64,000 bases of DNA from Bursaphelenchus xylophilus. Its lineage: Eukaryota > Nematoda > Chromadorea > Rhabditida > Aphelenchoididae. The translations under genes and the position numbers were made by a program. Numbering within the stretch: position 1 is the first letter of the stretch; every line of letters begins with the position of its first letter. Of the stretch, positions 11,773-23,679 are shown piece by piece. The notes beneath the pieces were generated by a model. That model was not told where the DNA came from, searched no databases, and was given only the letters and a program-made list of their open reading frames with translations. Where the stretch lies: contig CAJFCV020000001.1 in the NCBI GenBank assembly GCA_904066235.2, positions 14,069,291 to 14,133,290 of the forward strand, in the 5' to 3' direction.

Positions 11773-11867
11773 CTATTCAGCTTAGTAAACTCCCAAACTA
11801 CCCTTGATTCGCATTTGTCGCCGTAAAGTACGGCAAATTTGTTATGGGCCGTGCTCAATTACTAATA

Positions 11868-13255
11868 CACTGCTCCACGAAATGATAGACGCACCCTGTT
11901 TTTAGCGATTATCTTCCTTGTACTAAATGATATCGAATAATGTTCAACAGATGAAATGTGGCAAATTAAACGAGAATTCATGTCCCGTAGCGATTTTGGA
12001 ACAAAATTTTGCCTTGACTGAGATATGACATTTTTAGACTTTTTTGGGGTCCACAAAATGATAGACGCAATTAAGTAATTTTTTGTTTATTTAAAAGAAT
12101 TTTGAGTTAACCTGCTCTTATTACACTTCCTCGTGTTCTCTGTCGTATTAGAAAGGTAATTACATTTATATCCGCTGTACTTCATCGACGCAGTGGCCTT
12201 ATGAGCCATTTCCGACCTTGTACATGGGGTAAAAATTCGTTTGAAAAAAAATTTGATTAACGATTTTGCTTTCGCCAAAAAACCATCTTAAACCATCATA
12301 GATTACTAGTTGCAAATATAAGACATAAAATAAACCAATACCGATTCGCTTGAAGTCATTTAATCGACCATTAAGTTACCGTATACCTTCTACAGTAACC
12401 TTCAAAGGCTCTAAAAGTACAGAAGATTACTATCGATGTCAATATTTTGCTCAGAAAATCAAACTCAGCATGTTAACAAACCTAAAACCGCAACTTATTG
12501 CCTGCTTAAATGTCATGATGATTGACAGATGATTGATTAAAGATAAACGTGTAAAAACAAGCCTATTTTTGTGAACTTTTTTTTGTCGAACGACGTTACC
12601 GACCAAAGGTATTCTGTAACGGCTGATGATTAAAACATTACGTTTTCAGGCATGCTCAGTTCGAATTTGCAAATTAAATTTTGTCATTCTCTTTGATCGC
12701 CTTGGTATTTCGGGGGTCTAAAAGTATTAAGGTAGCTAGTTGTTGAAGATGATATGCCAAGAAAATGCTCGGGATCCTTGAGCAAGCCGTTTTTTTTCAT
12801 CAGTGAGATCTACACGTATAATGTGATAGTATTAGCTAGTTTTTCGCCCAAGAAAACAGAATCACCTACAGTTTTTTTCAAACCGAATATTTACCTCATG
12901 TACAAGGTCGGAAATGGCTCATAAGGCCGCTGCGTCGATGAAGTACGGCGGATATAAATGTAATTACCTTTCTAATACTACAGAGAACACGAGGAAGTGT
13001 AATAAGAGCAGGTTAACTCAAAATTCTTTTAAATAAACAAAAAATTACTTAATTGCGTCTATCATTTTGTGGACCCCAAAAAAGTCTAAAAATGTCATAT
13101 CTCAGTCAAGGCAAAATTTTGTTCCAAAATCGCTACGGGACATGAATTCTCGTTTAATTTGCCACATTTCATCTGTTGAACATTATTCGATATCATTTAG
13201 TACAAGGAAGATAATCGCTAAAAACAGGGTGCGTCTATCATTTCGTGGAGCAGTG
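11868..13255. mobile_element. Tc1/mariner-type element with ~366-bp inverted ends, no intact transposase
   Basis: The termini CACTGCTCCACGAAATGATA and its reverse complement are flanked by TA on both sides (11866-11867, 13256-13257), the Tc1/mariner target duplication. Inverted arms run about 11868-12233 and 12891-13255 and match closely, suggesting recent insertion. The central 650 bp contains no recognisable DDE transposase; its longest frame is about 60 residues without family features. I read it as a non-autonomous element that could be mobilised by a relative elsewhere. It begins about 95 bp after the GDE1 stop codon. Confidence 0.9.
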
Positions 13256-13368
13256 TACTATTAGTTACCCAAATAAAACAGTAAATCAGAATCCGTCTTG
13301 ATTTATAAATCAAAGAAAATGAGCAAATCCAACAGCCAGCATGCTGCAGCATCTGTATTTAGCGGCAA

Positions 13369-14790
13369 TTTCCAAAACCGCCGAGATTTAAAGCGGGAGA
13401 TAAAAGATTTTCTGAAAAATTTCCGGAAATTTTCGATTTCGGAGAGTCAAAAAACATTCTTACTCCGAACGACAAATTTTTGGAAAGTTGGATCAAAAAT
13501 GGCTCGCCAAAAGGTCGATCCGCAAAGTTGAAACAAAAATGGCTCGCCCATTTTGGCTGGTGAGTAGGATGCCGTTTTTACTCACCTGCACGCCAATTTA
13601 TTTTCTTCAAAACTATTTTTGCGAGCTGCGCCCGGGAATTCCAGATGTGTCAAATTTCTCTCTCCCGGAAGAAACGTTTTGATTTTTTTTGAAGTTGTGA
13701 ACCTATTTTCTCCACGAAGATGGGCTGAAAAGTGATCAAGTAAGTTAGCATTAGCAAGAGGAGATGTACTTTTTTCATTTGACACCAAAAATTTTCCTTT
13801 TATTTCAGAGAAAGGTACAAATTTTTTCCAATTCGTAAAGCTTCATGACCATGGATAATGTAAGTGCGCTTATCGCGTTTTTTGTTCCGTTATTGGAGTT
13901 AACAGTTCTAGGCTGGCGAGTTCTAGAGGACACCTCACTTTAGTTTTGTTATATACTCTATCTATCAAACGCCACCAATTTCGATTTCTAGGTGTCATGT
14001 ACAATATCGAAATCCGCTCAGATCTGCCGGATTTTTGCCACGAATGCGTTCTAAACTGAGGTAATAATGTAATAAGGCTCAAATAACGTTGTTACAATAA
14101 CTTGAAGATAGTTTGCATAGGTTTTACTTTAGTATAACATACTTTTGGAAAGTTAGTATAGTATTTGAAACTTTTACGTCGTTATTCCTCAAAATTTATG
14201 GGGTTTCATACATGGAGAATATACATGAGAGTGGGGTCTCCTCTAAACGTTTCCCGACTTAGAATCTTGACGTCGTAGCAAAAAAGGAGATAATCTCACT
14301 TACATTATCCATGGTCATGAAGCTTTACGAATTGGAAAAATTTTGTACCTTTCTCTGAAATAAAATGGAAACTTTTGATGTCAAATGAAAAACGTACATC
14401 TCCTCTTGCCAATGCTAACTTACTTGACCACTTTCCAGCCCATCTTCGTGGAGAACATAGCTTCACAACGTCGCACAAACGTAAAAATAATTTTTTCGGA
14501 AGAGAAAAACTTGACACATCAGGGAAAGACTTGGCATCAACCTTGCAACCTGCAGTGCGGGGCCAAAAAGAGGAATAAAGTAAAAACAAGCTCTGACTTT
14601 CGGCGACTCCGAGAGGGGAGTAAGATCCGGTCCTACTCCCGACCTTGAAGTCGGAAAGCCAGAAACAAAATTGACTTTTTTTTGCATTTTCCTTGAAGTA
14701 AACTGAAAATTTACTTTTTTTTTAAAAAAAAAGTAAAAACAGAAAAATTTCAAAAATTTTTCAGAAAATCTTTTATCTCCCGCTTTATTT
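13369..14790. repeat. 1.4-kb imperfect palindrome between GDE1 and RFC4
   Basis: GCGGGAGATAAAAGATTTTC at 13395-13414 recurs inverted at about 14764-14785. Inner arms include TCCATGGTCATGAAGCTTTA near 14308 and its inverse near 13835-13858, and GAGATGTACTTTTTTCATTT at about 13760, inverted near 14383. The centre (13870-14300) is unique and includes GTCATGTACAATATCGAAAT. No transposase frame is visible; most likely another fold-back element. Confidence 0.7.
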
Positions 14791-14936
14791 CGTCGAGAAA
14801 ATGCAAATCTTGCCTAAAAGCAACACTTGACACCTCGGGTCAACTCTTGTCTAGAATTGGCGCGATTCGGAAAAACTAAAACAATATTTTTGGTGCGCTC
14901 GTTGGAAATTCGTAGCCGTCTGTCGAACTTCGAAAG

Positions 14937-16412
14937 ATGTCGGGGAACTTCTCAATTTTCAATCCAGGAAGGCCAGCGGCACCGAAATCCGACAAACCGA
15001 AACCGGCAAATCTGCCTTGGGTTGAGAAATAGTAAGTTTGCATTGTAAATCTTGTATTTTTTCTGCCTTTAGTCGTCCAAGCCAAGTCCAGGAGATATCA
15101 TATCAAGAAGAAGTTGTTGCAGCGTTGACGAAATGCCTGGAAGGAAACGATGTGAGTTTGGATTCATGGATAATAGAAATTTTCGATTATTTTTGCGATT
15201 TTCTTGGGATTTTTGATGGCAAAAATTGATAAACTTCTCTAAGACTCTGTATACAAGCTTTTTATAGCAAAATTTTTGTTTCAGCTGCCTCACATGTTGT
15301 TTTATGGACCTCCTGGTACTGGTAAAACAACTGCAGCTCAAGCCGTTTACAAACAGCTATTCAAGGATCCAGATACAATTGCCGATCGGGTATTGGAGCT
15401 AAATGCTTCAGACGAACGTGGAATTGGTGTTGTCCGTGATCGAGTACGTTTTTGATGTTAAACTTGATATTCGATGTTTAGATCAAAGGATTTGCCAAGC
15501 AGAATGTGCGGAGTACGGCGAGCAAGAAATGCGCGGCCTCGGTCAAGATTATCATTCTGGACGAAGCTGATGCCATGACTTCATCTGCCCAAATGGCATT
15601 GAGACGGATTATGGAAAGTGAATGTAGGACAACTCGATTCTTCATTATCTGTAACTACATCAGCCGAATTATTGCCCCGTTGGCTTCTCGCTGCGTGAAA
15701 TTCAGATTCAAACCACTTCCAGCTGAAGCGCAGATTGATCGGTGAGGATTTGACAAAATTTTTTGTCTCACTTTATGTCAAGTGCAAGGTCAAAAATTAT
15801 ATCGGATTTTGTGTTTGTAGATTGAAGTACATTGTGGAGAACGAGAATCTCAAAATTACCTCCGAAGCCCTCAATCAATTGATCTCATTTTCGGATGGAG
15901 ACCTGCGCAAATCCATCACTCGGCTTCAGTCTTTGAGTCTTGGCTTCGACTCGATTGAATCGCAAAATGTGGCCGATATTTGCGGTCAAATTCCCTACGA
16001 GCAAATGGAGAAGTTCTACAAAGCGCTGAAGGGGAACCGAGTGGAGATTGTGGAGGAGAAATCCCGAGAATTTATTCGCAATGGATTCTCTCCGAAGCAA
16101 TTCCTCGAACAAATTTCGGAGCTGATTTTGAAGGATGATTCGTTGAGATCCGTGGACAAAGCGAGGATTTTGGGGAAGATTGGGGTATGTTCTGACTAGT
16201 GGAGGCTCTTCGTTTCGATTGGATTAGGTTTTATCAGATTTCTGGAAGATTTCTATATTGTACATGACCCCTGAAAAAAAAAATTTTTTTGAGTTTGTTT
16301 TTGATATTCCTCGTTTCAGGAAGAAGATGCTCGACTTCTGGATGGTGCCAGCCCACTTTTGGTCATCACTTCGCTTTGCCTTTCCATTTTTAATATCAAT
16401 TCTTCTACCTAA
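14937..16412 (+). CDS. RFC4: Replication factor C subunit 4 (clamp loader AAA+ subunit), 349 aa, six exons
   Basis: Exons 14937-15031, 15073-15151, 15285-15443, 15482-15741, 15821-16184 and 16320-16412; all phases agree and two introns are only 38-41 bp. The product belongs to the nuclear RFC complex that opens PCNA and loads it on primer-template junctions. Visible AAA+ features: PWVEKYRP at 27-34, Walker A GPPGTGKT at 66-73, ELNASDERG at 96-104, Walker B IIILDEAD at 134-141, and the SRC arginine-finger box near 180-182 in the [13 protein letters not shown] segment. The C-terminal collar region (about 230-349) includes [14 protein letters not shown]. Among RFC subunits, the [13 protein letters not shown] and [13 protein letters not shown] contexts fit RFC4 rather than RFC2, RFC3 or RFC5. 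A polyadenylation signal AATAAA lies at 16451-16456. The gene is complete with no missing motif. Confidence 0.95.
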
Positions 16413-17814
16413 AGTTGATTCAAAGCCCAGTATGATATACGTGTACTAATAATAAATTAAATTTGGTTTTTATCATGATATAGTGTCATAATTTTTGAAA
16501 AAATTTTGGTTTTGCTGCAATCCGATTATTTTTTACAGTAGGATCTAAAATCCAATAATTTTGTGACACTTCGTCATAAAGCCAATAATCTGTGGCGTTT
16601 CGTCAAAGGAAAAAAAATGTCTTCCGAAAATCTCGGATCCACTCGACTCGTCTCCAAACAGCACGTAAAGACGCACTTTTGCCAAGGGTTTAATACTTTT
16701 TTTACTTATTGTCTTTTGCGGATTATAAGTTTTTGTAATCGCCTTTTTGTTACATGAAAAACAATGTAAATGGGGCCATTTTCCTCCTCTTTCTTCTGAT
16801 ATTGTTTGCAGATGCTAATAGAGTTATTTTGAAGCACTTTTGAATTGATAATTTTGGGGAGATTGTTGTTTTCTTTTTGATATTGGATGTGCTGTCAAGT
16901 ACATGGTCAGAGCGTCTCTCCTCCCTTCCTAATTTGTTTTCTCCCGTGCCCGCCAGCACAGTGATGCATCACGCTCTCGCAATTCTCGATTTGAAACTGT
17001 CGTGAGTCATTCGTCACGCCAATGTTTCCATTGCACTGTTCTTCAACGTTTATCAGTGGTAGCTACGGGAAAAGCGCTGATTTCTCGGTGTTCTCTGCTC
17101 TCGCGTCTCACCTGATCAGCCCGCGGAAGACGCGGCAGTTTGATGAGAAGCTCCAGGGCTTGTGGGTTTTATTGACTGACACTTGGCGAAATTTTTTGGA
17201 ATTGGATCCGCCTGCTGGAGTGGTCTTATTTTCGGAAATGATTTGTGGCGAAGAAGAGGGAGTGGGTTTTATATCGAAATTATGGTTTTTAGTGTTTAGG
17301 GTGACGAGAGAAGATTTGCGAGGGTTTTGGGGTGTTATTGACTTTGTAAACGTCTTGTTTTTTCCAAAAACATCAAGGTCAACACCTTGTTTTAGAAAAA
17401 TTTTATTTTTTGTTTGAATATAATGTATCAGGTGATGTAACGGTGGCTAAATTGAAGAACAACTCATATTTTGTCTGTAGAAATAAATTCGATCCCATAT
17501 TCACTCAAATTTACCGAGTTCCGATAATTTTTCGCCATCTGACATGATCAATATTGTTGATCAAAAACATGGCAAAATTTTTCGATTATTTCCAGGTGTA
17601 TGGGCAAGATCTCCACAGAATAGCCCATTCGCAGACCGGCGGCGCCTTATTCCAGTTCAACTGAACCAGTGCCATAGTGGAGAGTGCGGCCGAAAAAACG
17701 TCGCGTTTATCGGCCCTTGAGAACGGCGGCGAAACCGACAGACTGGTGGAGATCCGCTCGGAGAACGTGGAAGTGGTCATCGAACGGCGACAACTCCTCG
17801 CCAACATCTTCGAA
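16413..17814. other. Region between RFC4 and CEPT with possible alternative first exon
   Basis: After the RFC4 poly(A) signal, an ATG at 16617 opens MSSENLGSTRLVSKQH and runs to a GTAAAG donor at 16665 in phase 0. That phase matches CEPT exon 2 (18423), so it may be an alternative CEPT first exon. A stretch at 16967-17420 is less AT-rich and open on plus (from an ATG at 17022), with GTGAGT and TTTATCAG sites inside. It could be coding, but I cannot build a convincing product from it. Confidence 0.35.
17586..17595 (+). promoter_or_regulatory. Probable 5'-UTR or trans-splice acceptor for CEPT
   Basis: TTATTTCCAG is a nematode-like acceptor 219 bp upstream of the CEPT start at 17815, with no in-frame ATG between. 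It would receive either a 5'-UTR exon or a spliced leader. The frame just after it is closed by TGA at 17662. Confidence 0.4.
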
Positions 17815-20800
17815 ATGCCGGTTCAGACACGTGCGCGCCGACTGGTCGGCAGTCAGAGCCCAATTCAACAGAAAAAGGCCTTTGTAAGTCACTTTTTGAT
17901 TATTGTTCTTGAATTTTAGGTTGGAAGACGGTGAAATGTGAAGTTAGTAGATTAAATTTACCGCGAAATTGATTTTTATTGCTGAGAAAGCGATTTTGAT
18001 ATTATTTCTGCTGGTAAAAACACATTAGGTTATTTTGATGCCTAGTGTAATATAAAATATTGTTTTTATTGATGTGTTCGCCCGCGAAATGTGAACTATT
18101 GAGATATTGAGAAGGTTGAAGGTTGTCGGCAGCTGTTTACCGCGTTTGGACTTCTTTTACTATTGAAAAAAAACGTCGAGATTTATAGGTCTATTTTAAA
18201 GTGCAAATCTGACCGTAATAGTCTCTCTGCCGCTAGAACTGATAAATTTTGATTTTAGACAGGAAATAGAAGGCCTAAAGCTACGAATAGACATCAAATG
18301 ATATCAAAAAATTTGAAATCAATTTGTTTTGACAAGTTTTTTGTCCTCGATCATGTATAATATTCGAAAAACGTTTTTTTGAGGTAGTTTTTTTGCACGA
18401 ACCAACTTCCTATTGTTTTCAGAAGATCTGGCAGTACCTTCGCTCCACCGTGGACAACGTTTGCGATGCCTACATCGAGAAGGATTGTCGTTTGGATCCG
18501 CAACAAATCCAACGTCTCAGCGACCACAAATACGCCTCGTCCGGCTACAGTTTTTTGGACGACCTGTGCATGCAGAGGTTTTGGAACTGGGTGGTGGAGT
18601 TCTATCCCATGTGGTTGGCTCCGAATTTGATCACATTGATCGGACTTATTATCAATCTTTTGACCGTCCTCGTCCTCTCCCACTACTGTTATACGGCGAC
18701 GGAAGAGGTGAGAAAATGGATTTTTATGAAGTCTAAGAGGTTATAGGGGCTTTGAAATTTATGGATTTGATTTTTGAGACTATTGTTTGGAGGATTTGAT
18801 CACATTTGCCTAGTGTAATATAATTTTTTTCGAATTCAGGCCCCCCGATGGGCGTACCTCCTCGCCGCCGTCGGCTTATTCGTCTATCAGACGCTGGATG
18901 CGACTGACGGCAAACAGGCACGCCGCACCGGCACTTCCAGCCCCTTGGGCGAGCTTTTCGACCACGGCTGCGACTCGATGACTCAGGTCTTCGTAACGCT
19001 CAATTTATGCTACGCACTGCAGCTGGGCTTCATAAAAAACATGGTCTGGATCGTGGTGATCCTGTCGGTGTCCACGTTTTACCTCGCACATTGGTCCACC
19101 TTTTGCACTGGGCATCTGAAGTTCGGTCGGTTTGATGTGTCCGAGGCACAGGACACCATAATTGGAGTGTTGCTGACGACCGCAGCTTTCGGCCCGCAGA
19201 TTTGGGACACTTCGGTGAGTTTGGAAGGAGAATTGGAGTGAAAATTTTGGGTTTTTGAAAATTTGATAGCAGAGGTGGTCATGGATGACCGCCTACCGGA
19301 AGTTCGAAAAACCCCAAGTTCGACAACCAAAAGTTCGAATGCCGCAAGTTCGAATGCCGCAAGTTCGAATACTAGAAGTTCGAAAAACCTCAAATTAGAA
19401 AAACCAAAAGATCGAAAACCGGAAGTTCGAAATATGAAAATATAAAAAATGCAGAATGAAAAAAAGAATCGAACTTGCGGTGGGTCTCCGAACGCCTACC
19501 GCAAGTTCGAAAAACCCCAAGTTTAAATCTGCCTCACACGCGATTTTTTTGCCCTGTGAAAAAAAACTGCTGCTCTGCTCGCAAAGCCGTTTTTTTTGGT
19601 ATCCAAAAAACGGTTACCCACCGCAAGTTCGAATCAGCAAGTTCGAAAGCCTAAAGTTCGAATGACTAAAGTTCGAACGACCTCCAGGGCCCAGTTTAGT
19701 ATCGACCTTCAAATCCTTCATTTAGTGCAACATTTGAATAAAGCCCGAATTTTGCTCATTTATGGGAAATTTTCAGTCTGGGTGAGGTCGGTTGACTGCT
19801 CTCTCAGAGCTCTGAAGATTTTTCGATCTTCAGAAAAAATTGTAAATACAAATAAAAAACAAATGTTAAGTATACCTGAGGTCATGAACAACATCTCCTG
19901 GGGGTTCTCTGACATTTTCAATAAATGAACTATAATATTCGACGAAAAAGAGGGTACCACAATTTCTTAGTGGGCTTTTTGCTCGGGCTTAGATTACATT
20001 TTCGTGATTGACAGGATACAGGCATATTAGACACTTTTTATTTGCAAAATCAACGCATTTTTAAGATGAACTATGATGAATGAAGTTTTATATACGTTTG
20101 AACTGTAAAGACAGATAATCTGAATGAAAGCGATTGTGTTAAATATCAAGCATCTCGTATTTTTCACATTTATTACGGTTATTGTGCCATTTACGAATTG
20201 TTTCATAACTTCGCAACTCTTTTTCACCCAAAATTTAGATTTTTTAGATCTCTGAAAGAGCGGTCAACCGACCTCCCTCAGAATGAAAATTTCCCATAAA
20301 TGAGCAAAATTCGGGTTTTATTCAAATGTTGCACTAAAGGAAGGATTTGAAGGTCGATACTAAACTGGGCCCAGTTCGACAAACCTAATCCAGTTCGACA
20401 AACCCAAACCGAGAAAGACACAGTTGGATTGGCTCCATGACGAATATTGACCAGGTCGACATGAAGAACAGCGCGTTCGTTGCCGGTCAGAGTGTTCGGA
20501 CAACCAACCTCCATCGTAAAGGATGAATGAATGATTGAAGAGGAAGTGTATTTTGCAAAATAATTATATGCAAATTATAATTTAAATATTAATTAACTTT
20601 TTTTTCATTTTCGAACTTTAGTCATTCGAACTTTAGGTCATTCAAAGTTACGGTCATTCGAAGATTAGGTAGTTCGAACTGGAGGTCGTTCGAACTTTAG
20701 TCATTCGAACTTTAGGCATTCGAACTTGCGGATTCGAACTTGCGGTATGTCTCCTCATGGATAATATAAAAATGGCTGAGATTTTGTTTCTAGGTCTTTG

Positions 20801-22605
20801 GAATAAGCTTGAAGCTCATCATGCTGGCCGGTGGAGCATTGGGCATCGTAAATCAAGCCGGCGCATATATCAAGAGTATTTTGTCGGAGGGCTCGGGGAA
20901 AAATGGATCAACGGTTGCGGTAAGGGCGATTTTTGGGAAAAAATGTATTTTTTTATTGGAATTTTTGATTTTCAAATCCGCATTTTTTGCACTGTGCGGA
21001 TTAAATTTTTTTTCCCAAATTTTCGCACAGTGCAATACCACCAAAAATTTTGAAAAAATGTATTTTTTTATTGGTTTGTTGAGCATTGGCGAACGTGTTT
21101 TGTAATTTTTGAACTGCTCTTTGAATCATTGTGCAATGAATTGTGTTTATTTGGAATTTTTTTGGTGTTTTGTCTTTGTTGATTATACTTTTTTTTTGTC
21201 ATTTTTGTTGACATTTCACAGTGCAGAATGGAATTTTGGAATTTTCGCACGGTGCAATGGAAGTTTGGCTTTTTGTTGACGCACTGTGCAAATTTTTTTT
21301 CGAATTTTTATTAAACTTGGCGAAAAATAAGAGTAAAATTTTTTGAGACATGGCGAAGATTTTTGGCTTGTGATTTGGAGAATTCATCGAGATTTTTAGG
21401 CCGGAATTTGACAAAAATAATCAATTTTTTGTCAAGTTTTGACTTAAAAATCTCGGCGAATTCTCCAAATACCAAGCTAAAAAACTTTCACTATTTCTCA
21501 AAAAAATTTACTCTTAGTTTTTGCCAAGTTTAATAGAAATTTGAAGAAAAAATTATTTGCACAGTGCGTCAAAGAAAAAATCGCGAAATTTCCATTGCAC
21601 CGTGCAAAAATTCCAAAATTTCAGTCTGCACTGTGCAATGTCAACAAAAATGATAAAAAAGGTCTAATCAACAAAGACAAAACATCAAAAAATTTCCAAA
21701 TAAACACAATTCATTGCTCAATCATTCAAAGAGCAGTTCAAAAATGACAAAACACGTTCGCTAATGCTCAACAAACCAATAAAAAATACATTTTTTTCGA
21801 AATTTTTGGTGGTATTGCACTGTGCGAAAATTTGGAAAAGAAATAATCTGCACTGTGCAAAAAATGCGGATTTGAAAATCAAAATTTGGGTTGATCTTGA
21901 GGGTTTCACCTGGGGTCAATGCGCTATCTGAAAGTTTGCTGAAAATCGTAGGGCGCAGCTCGGAGAACTTGCACGGGCGCAGCTCGCGTCTTGGGCGCAG
22001 CTCGAAAATAAGCTGAAACTTAGCTCCGTCGAGCTGCGAAAGCTTGTTTTCCGAGCTGCCCGCGAGCTGCGCCCGTGCCAGTTTTCCGACCTGCGCCCTA
22101 CCATTTTCAGCAAACTTTCAGATAGCGCATTGGCCCCTGTTAAAAATTCAAATGGATCCGTTTCCAGGACACCTCCGTCATTTTCCCGCTGTTCCCGCTG
22201 CTCGCCGTGATTCTGCCCTTTTGCATGATCTACACCAAGTCGACGAGTGGCGTCTACGACGCGAACATCACCCTGTTCGCCCTGTGCTTTGCGGCGGTGG
22301 GCGCGAAGGCCACAAATCGCCTAGTCATCGCGCACATGAGCCGCTCCGCCATCGGAATCTGGGACTGGATCTACGTGTCGCCGCTGCTGATGATCATCAA
22401 CCAGTACTACGACTTCTACTTTGATGAACTCAAAATCCTCATCATTGCCACCATATACGCATATCTGAGTCTGTTGGTGTTCTGCGTCCACATTTGTCAC
22501 CAGTTCTGCAATTACTTGAACATTTACTGCTTCTTCATCAGGCCCGGCCCACAAAATAACGTCCAGTTTGGGAGAAAGGCGTCGGAATCGAAGAGAAATC
22601 GTTGA
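17815..22605 (+). CDS. CEPT1: Choline/ethanolamine phosphotransferase, 430 aa, five exons
   Basis: Exons 17815-17883, 18423-18707, 18840-19214, 20794-20919 and 22168-22605, all in phase 0. The enzyme is a class I CDP-alcohol phosphotransferase that makes phosphatidylcholine and/or phosphatidylethanolamine from diacylglycerol and the CDP-activated head group, in ER or Golgi membranes. The whole signature DG-x2-AR-x8-G-x3-D-x3-D is present: D141, G142, A145, R146, G155, D159, D163. About eight to ten membrane segments follow, starting with APNLITLIGLIINLLTVLVL. GKNGSTVADTSV and RLVIAHMSRS match the choline/ethanolamine branch. Length is near the usual 400-420. The start is the first in-frame ATG after a stop at 17662. 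Sequence alone does not tell whether choline or ethanolamine is preferred. Introns 3 and 4 are 1.6 and 1.2 kb and consist largely of inserted repeats. Confidence 0.93.
19287..20754. mobile_element. Fold-back element with 8-bp target duplication in CEPT intron 3
   Basis: TCATGGAT occurs immediately left (19279-19286) and right (20755-20762) of a unit whose ends are inverted arrays of AAGTTCGAA-type subrepeats. Inner arms of about 122 bp (19686-19807 against 20251-20374) carry CAGTTTAGTATCGACCTTCA. An 8-bp duplication is typical of hAT elements. No transposase frame is visible, so this would be non-autonomous. The different inner and outer arm sequences suggest one palindrome inserted within another. 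Confidence 0.8.
20935..21885. repeat. Palindromic repeat with TGCAC-N-GTGCA motifs in CEPT intron 4
   Basis: CGAACGTGTTTTGTAATTTT near 21091 and its inverse near 21735-21760 mark long arms centred near 21420. Each arm carries several GCACTGTGC/GCACAGTGC/GCACGGTGC motifs. Intron 4 appears built from this unit plus the smaller hairpin that follows. Confidence 0.85.
21912..22137. repeat. 226-bp GC-rich hairpin element at the 3' end of CEPT intron 4
   Basis: GGGGTCAATGCGCTATCTGA at the left pairs with its near-exact inverse ending GCGCATTGGCCCC at the right. The inner part repeats GGGCGCAGCTCG and the inverse CGAGCTGCGCCC. It ends only 30 bp before the exon 5 acceptor. A clear target duplication was not found. 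Confidence 0.75.
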
Positions 22606-23679
22606 ATTGAAGAGTAGAGAGGGTAGTTGAGGGGTTTCAAAGGGCGTGGGAGGGATTGGAGAAGGGTGGGGTAAGGGGGGACCGTGAAAAAATTTTTTTT
22701 TTTTTTTTTTTTTGAGGATTTTTTGGAAGGGGGTGTAATTTTAGATCAATTTTTGGGAAAAGTAGACGTCAGATTGAAGTAAAAAACTGGCAGAAAGTTG
22801 AGTTTAGGCCTTTGTAAATCCACGGTAAAAATTTTGGCCCCCAAATTTTTTTTAGGTCATTGCGGGTTTTAGCCCGAAAAATGACGAAAAAATCTCATTT
22901 TACCACACCCACCCTCAGTAGACGCTTTTACACGCCCTTGGAAATTGTTGTATATGTTTTTTTACCCATTAATTTTGCGGCTTTGAAGAAAAATTGAAAA
23001 TGCTTTTTATCTCCCTCCAAAATGGGATGATAGTAAGGTTGTAATATGGATAATATGTTTGCTAGATGATCATATTGTAATTTACTTACCACTCCGGCTT
23101 TGCAGCTCGTTTTACTTACTCTTTAACTATATTAAACTTGTTTATTTTGAAACATTTGAACATACATGGGCGAAATAGGGGGAAGGGAAGAGAGCTAGCT
23201 GTGAAGGTTTATTTTGCTAATAACTTGAGAAGTAATGGATCAAAATTTACAAAAAATTGTCTTTTTGACCTCTGGAGTTTGTATTTTTTGGCGTGATAAC
23301 TCATGATTACTGATAAGCCCTCAGGCAATTCGCAAACGTCACTTTTTTAAATTTCTTTCATACCAAAGCAAGAAAACCTGAAATTTTTTGGTATTCTTGC
23401 TCTGGTATGAAAGAAGTTTAAAAAAGTGACTTTTGCAAATTGCCTGAGGGCTTGTCAGTAATCATGAGTTATCCGCCAAAAAATGGGAGCTCCAGGGATC
23501 AAAAAGATAGTTTTTTCGTAAATTTTGATCCATTATTTCTCAAGTTATTAGCAAAACAAACCTTTCAGATGGCGTGTTCCATAGACAAAAAAAGGAACCG
23601 TGGTTTTGAAAAGGGTTAAAAAAAGGGTTAAAAATGGGAGATCGTACTAAATTTGGGTGCAAAAGGCTTGAAAGCTTGG
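22606..23679. other. Intergenic region between CEPT and the Ly6-type gene
   Basis: A poly(T) run lies near 22690-22713. A long hairpin at about 23205-23573 has arms containing TTTGCTAATAACTTGAGAAG and ACTTTTTTAAA, in the same family as the hairpin in GDE1 intron 2. The two flanking genes converge here, so no promoter is expected. No coding exon is supported. Confidence 0.6.

Noticed and set aside
17022..17417. 131-codon plus-strand frame as a separate gene
   Set aside because: No family match, no coherent exon chain, and the second half becomes AT-rich non-coding sequence; left as unassigned.
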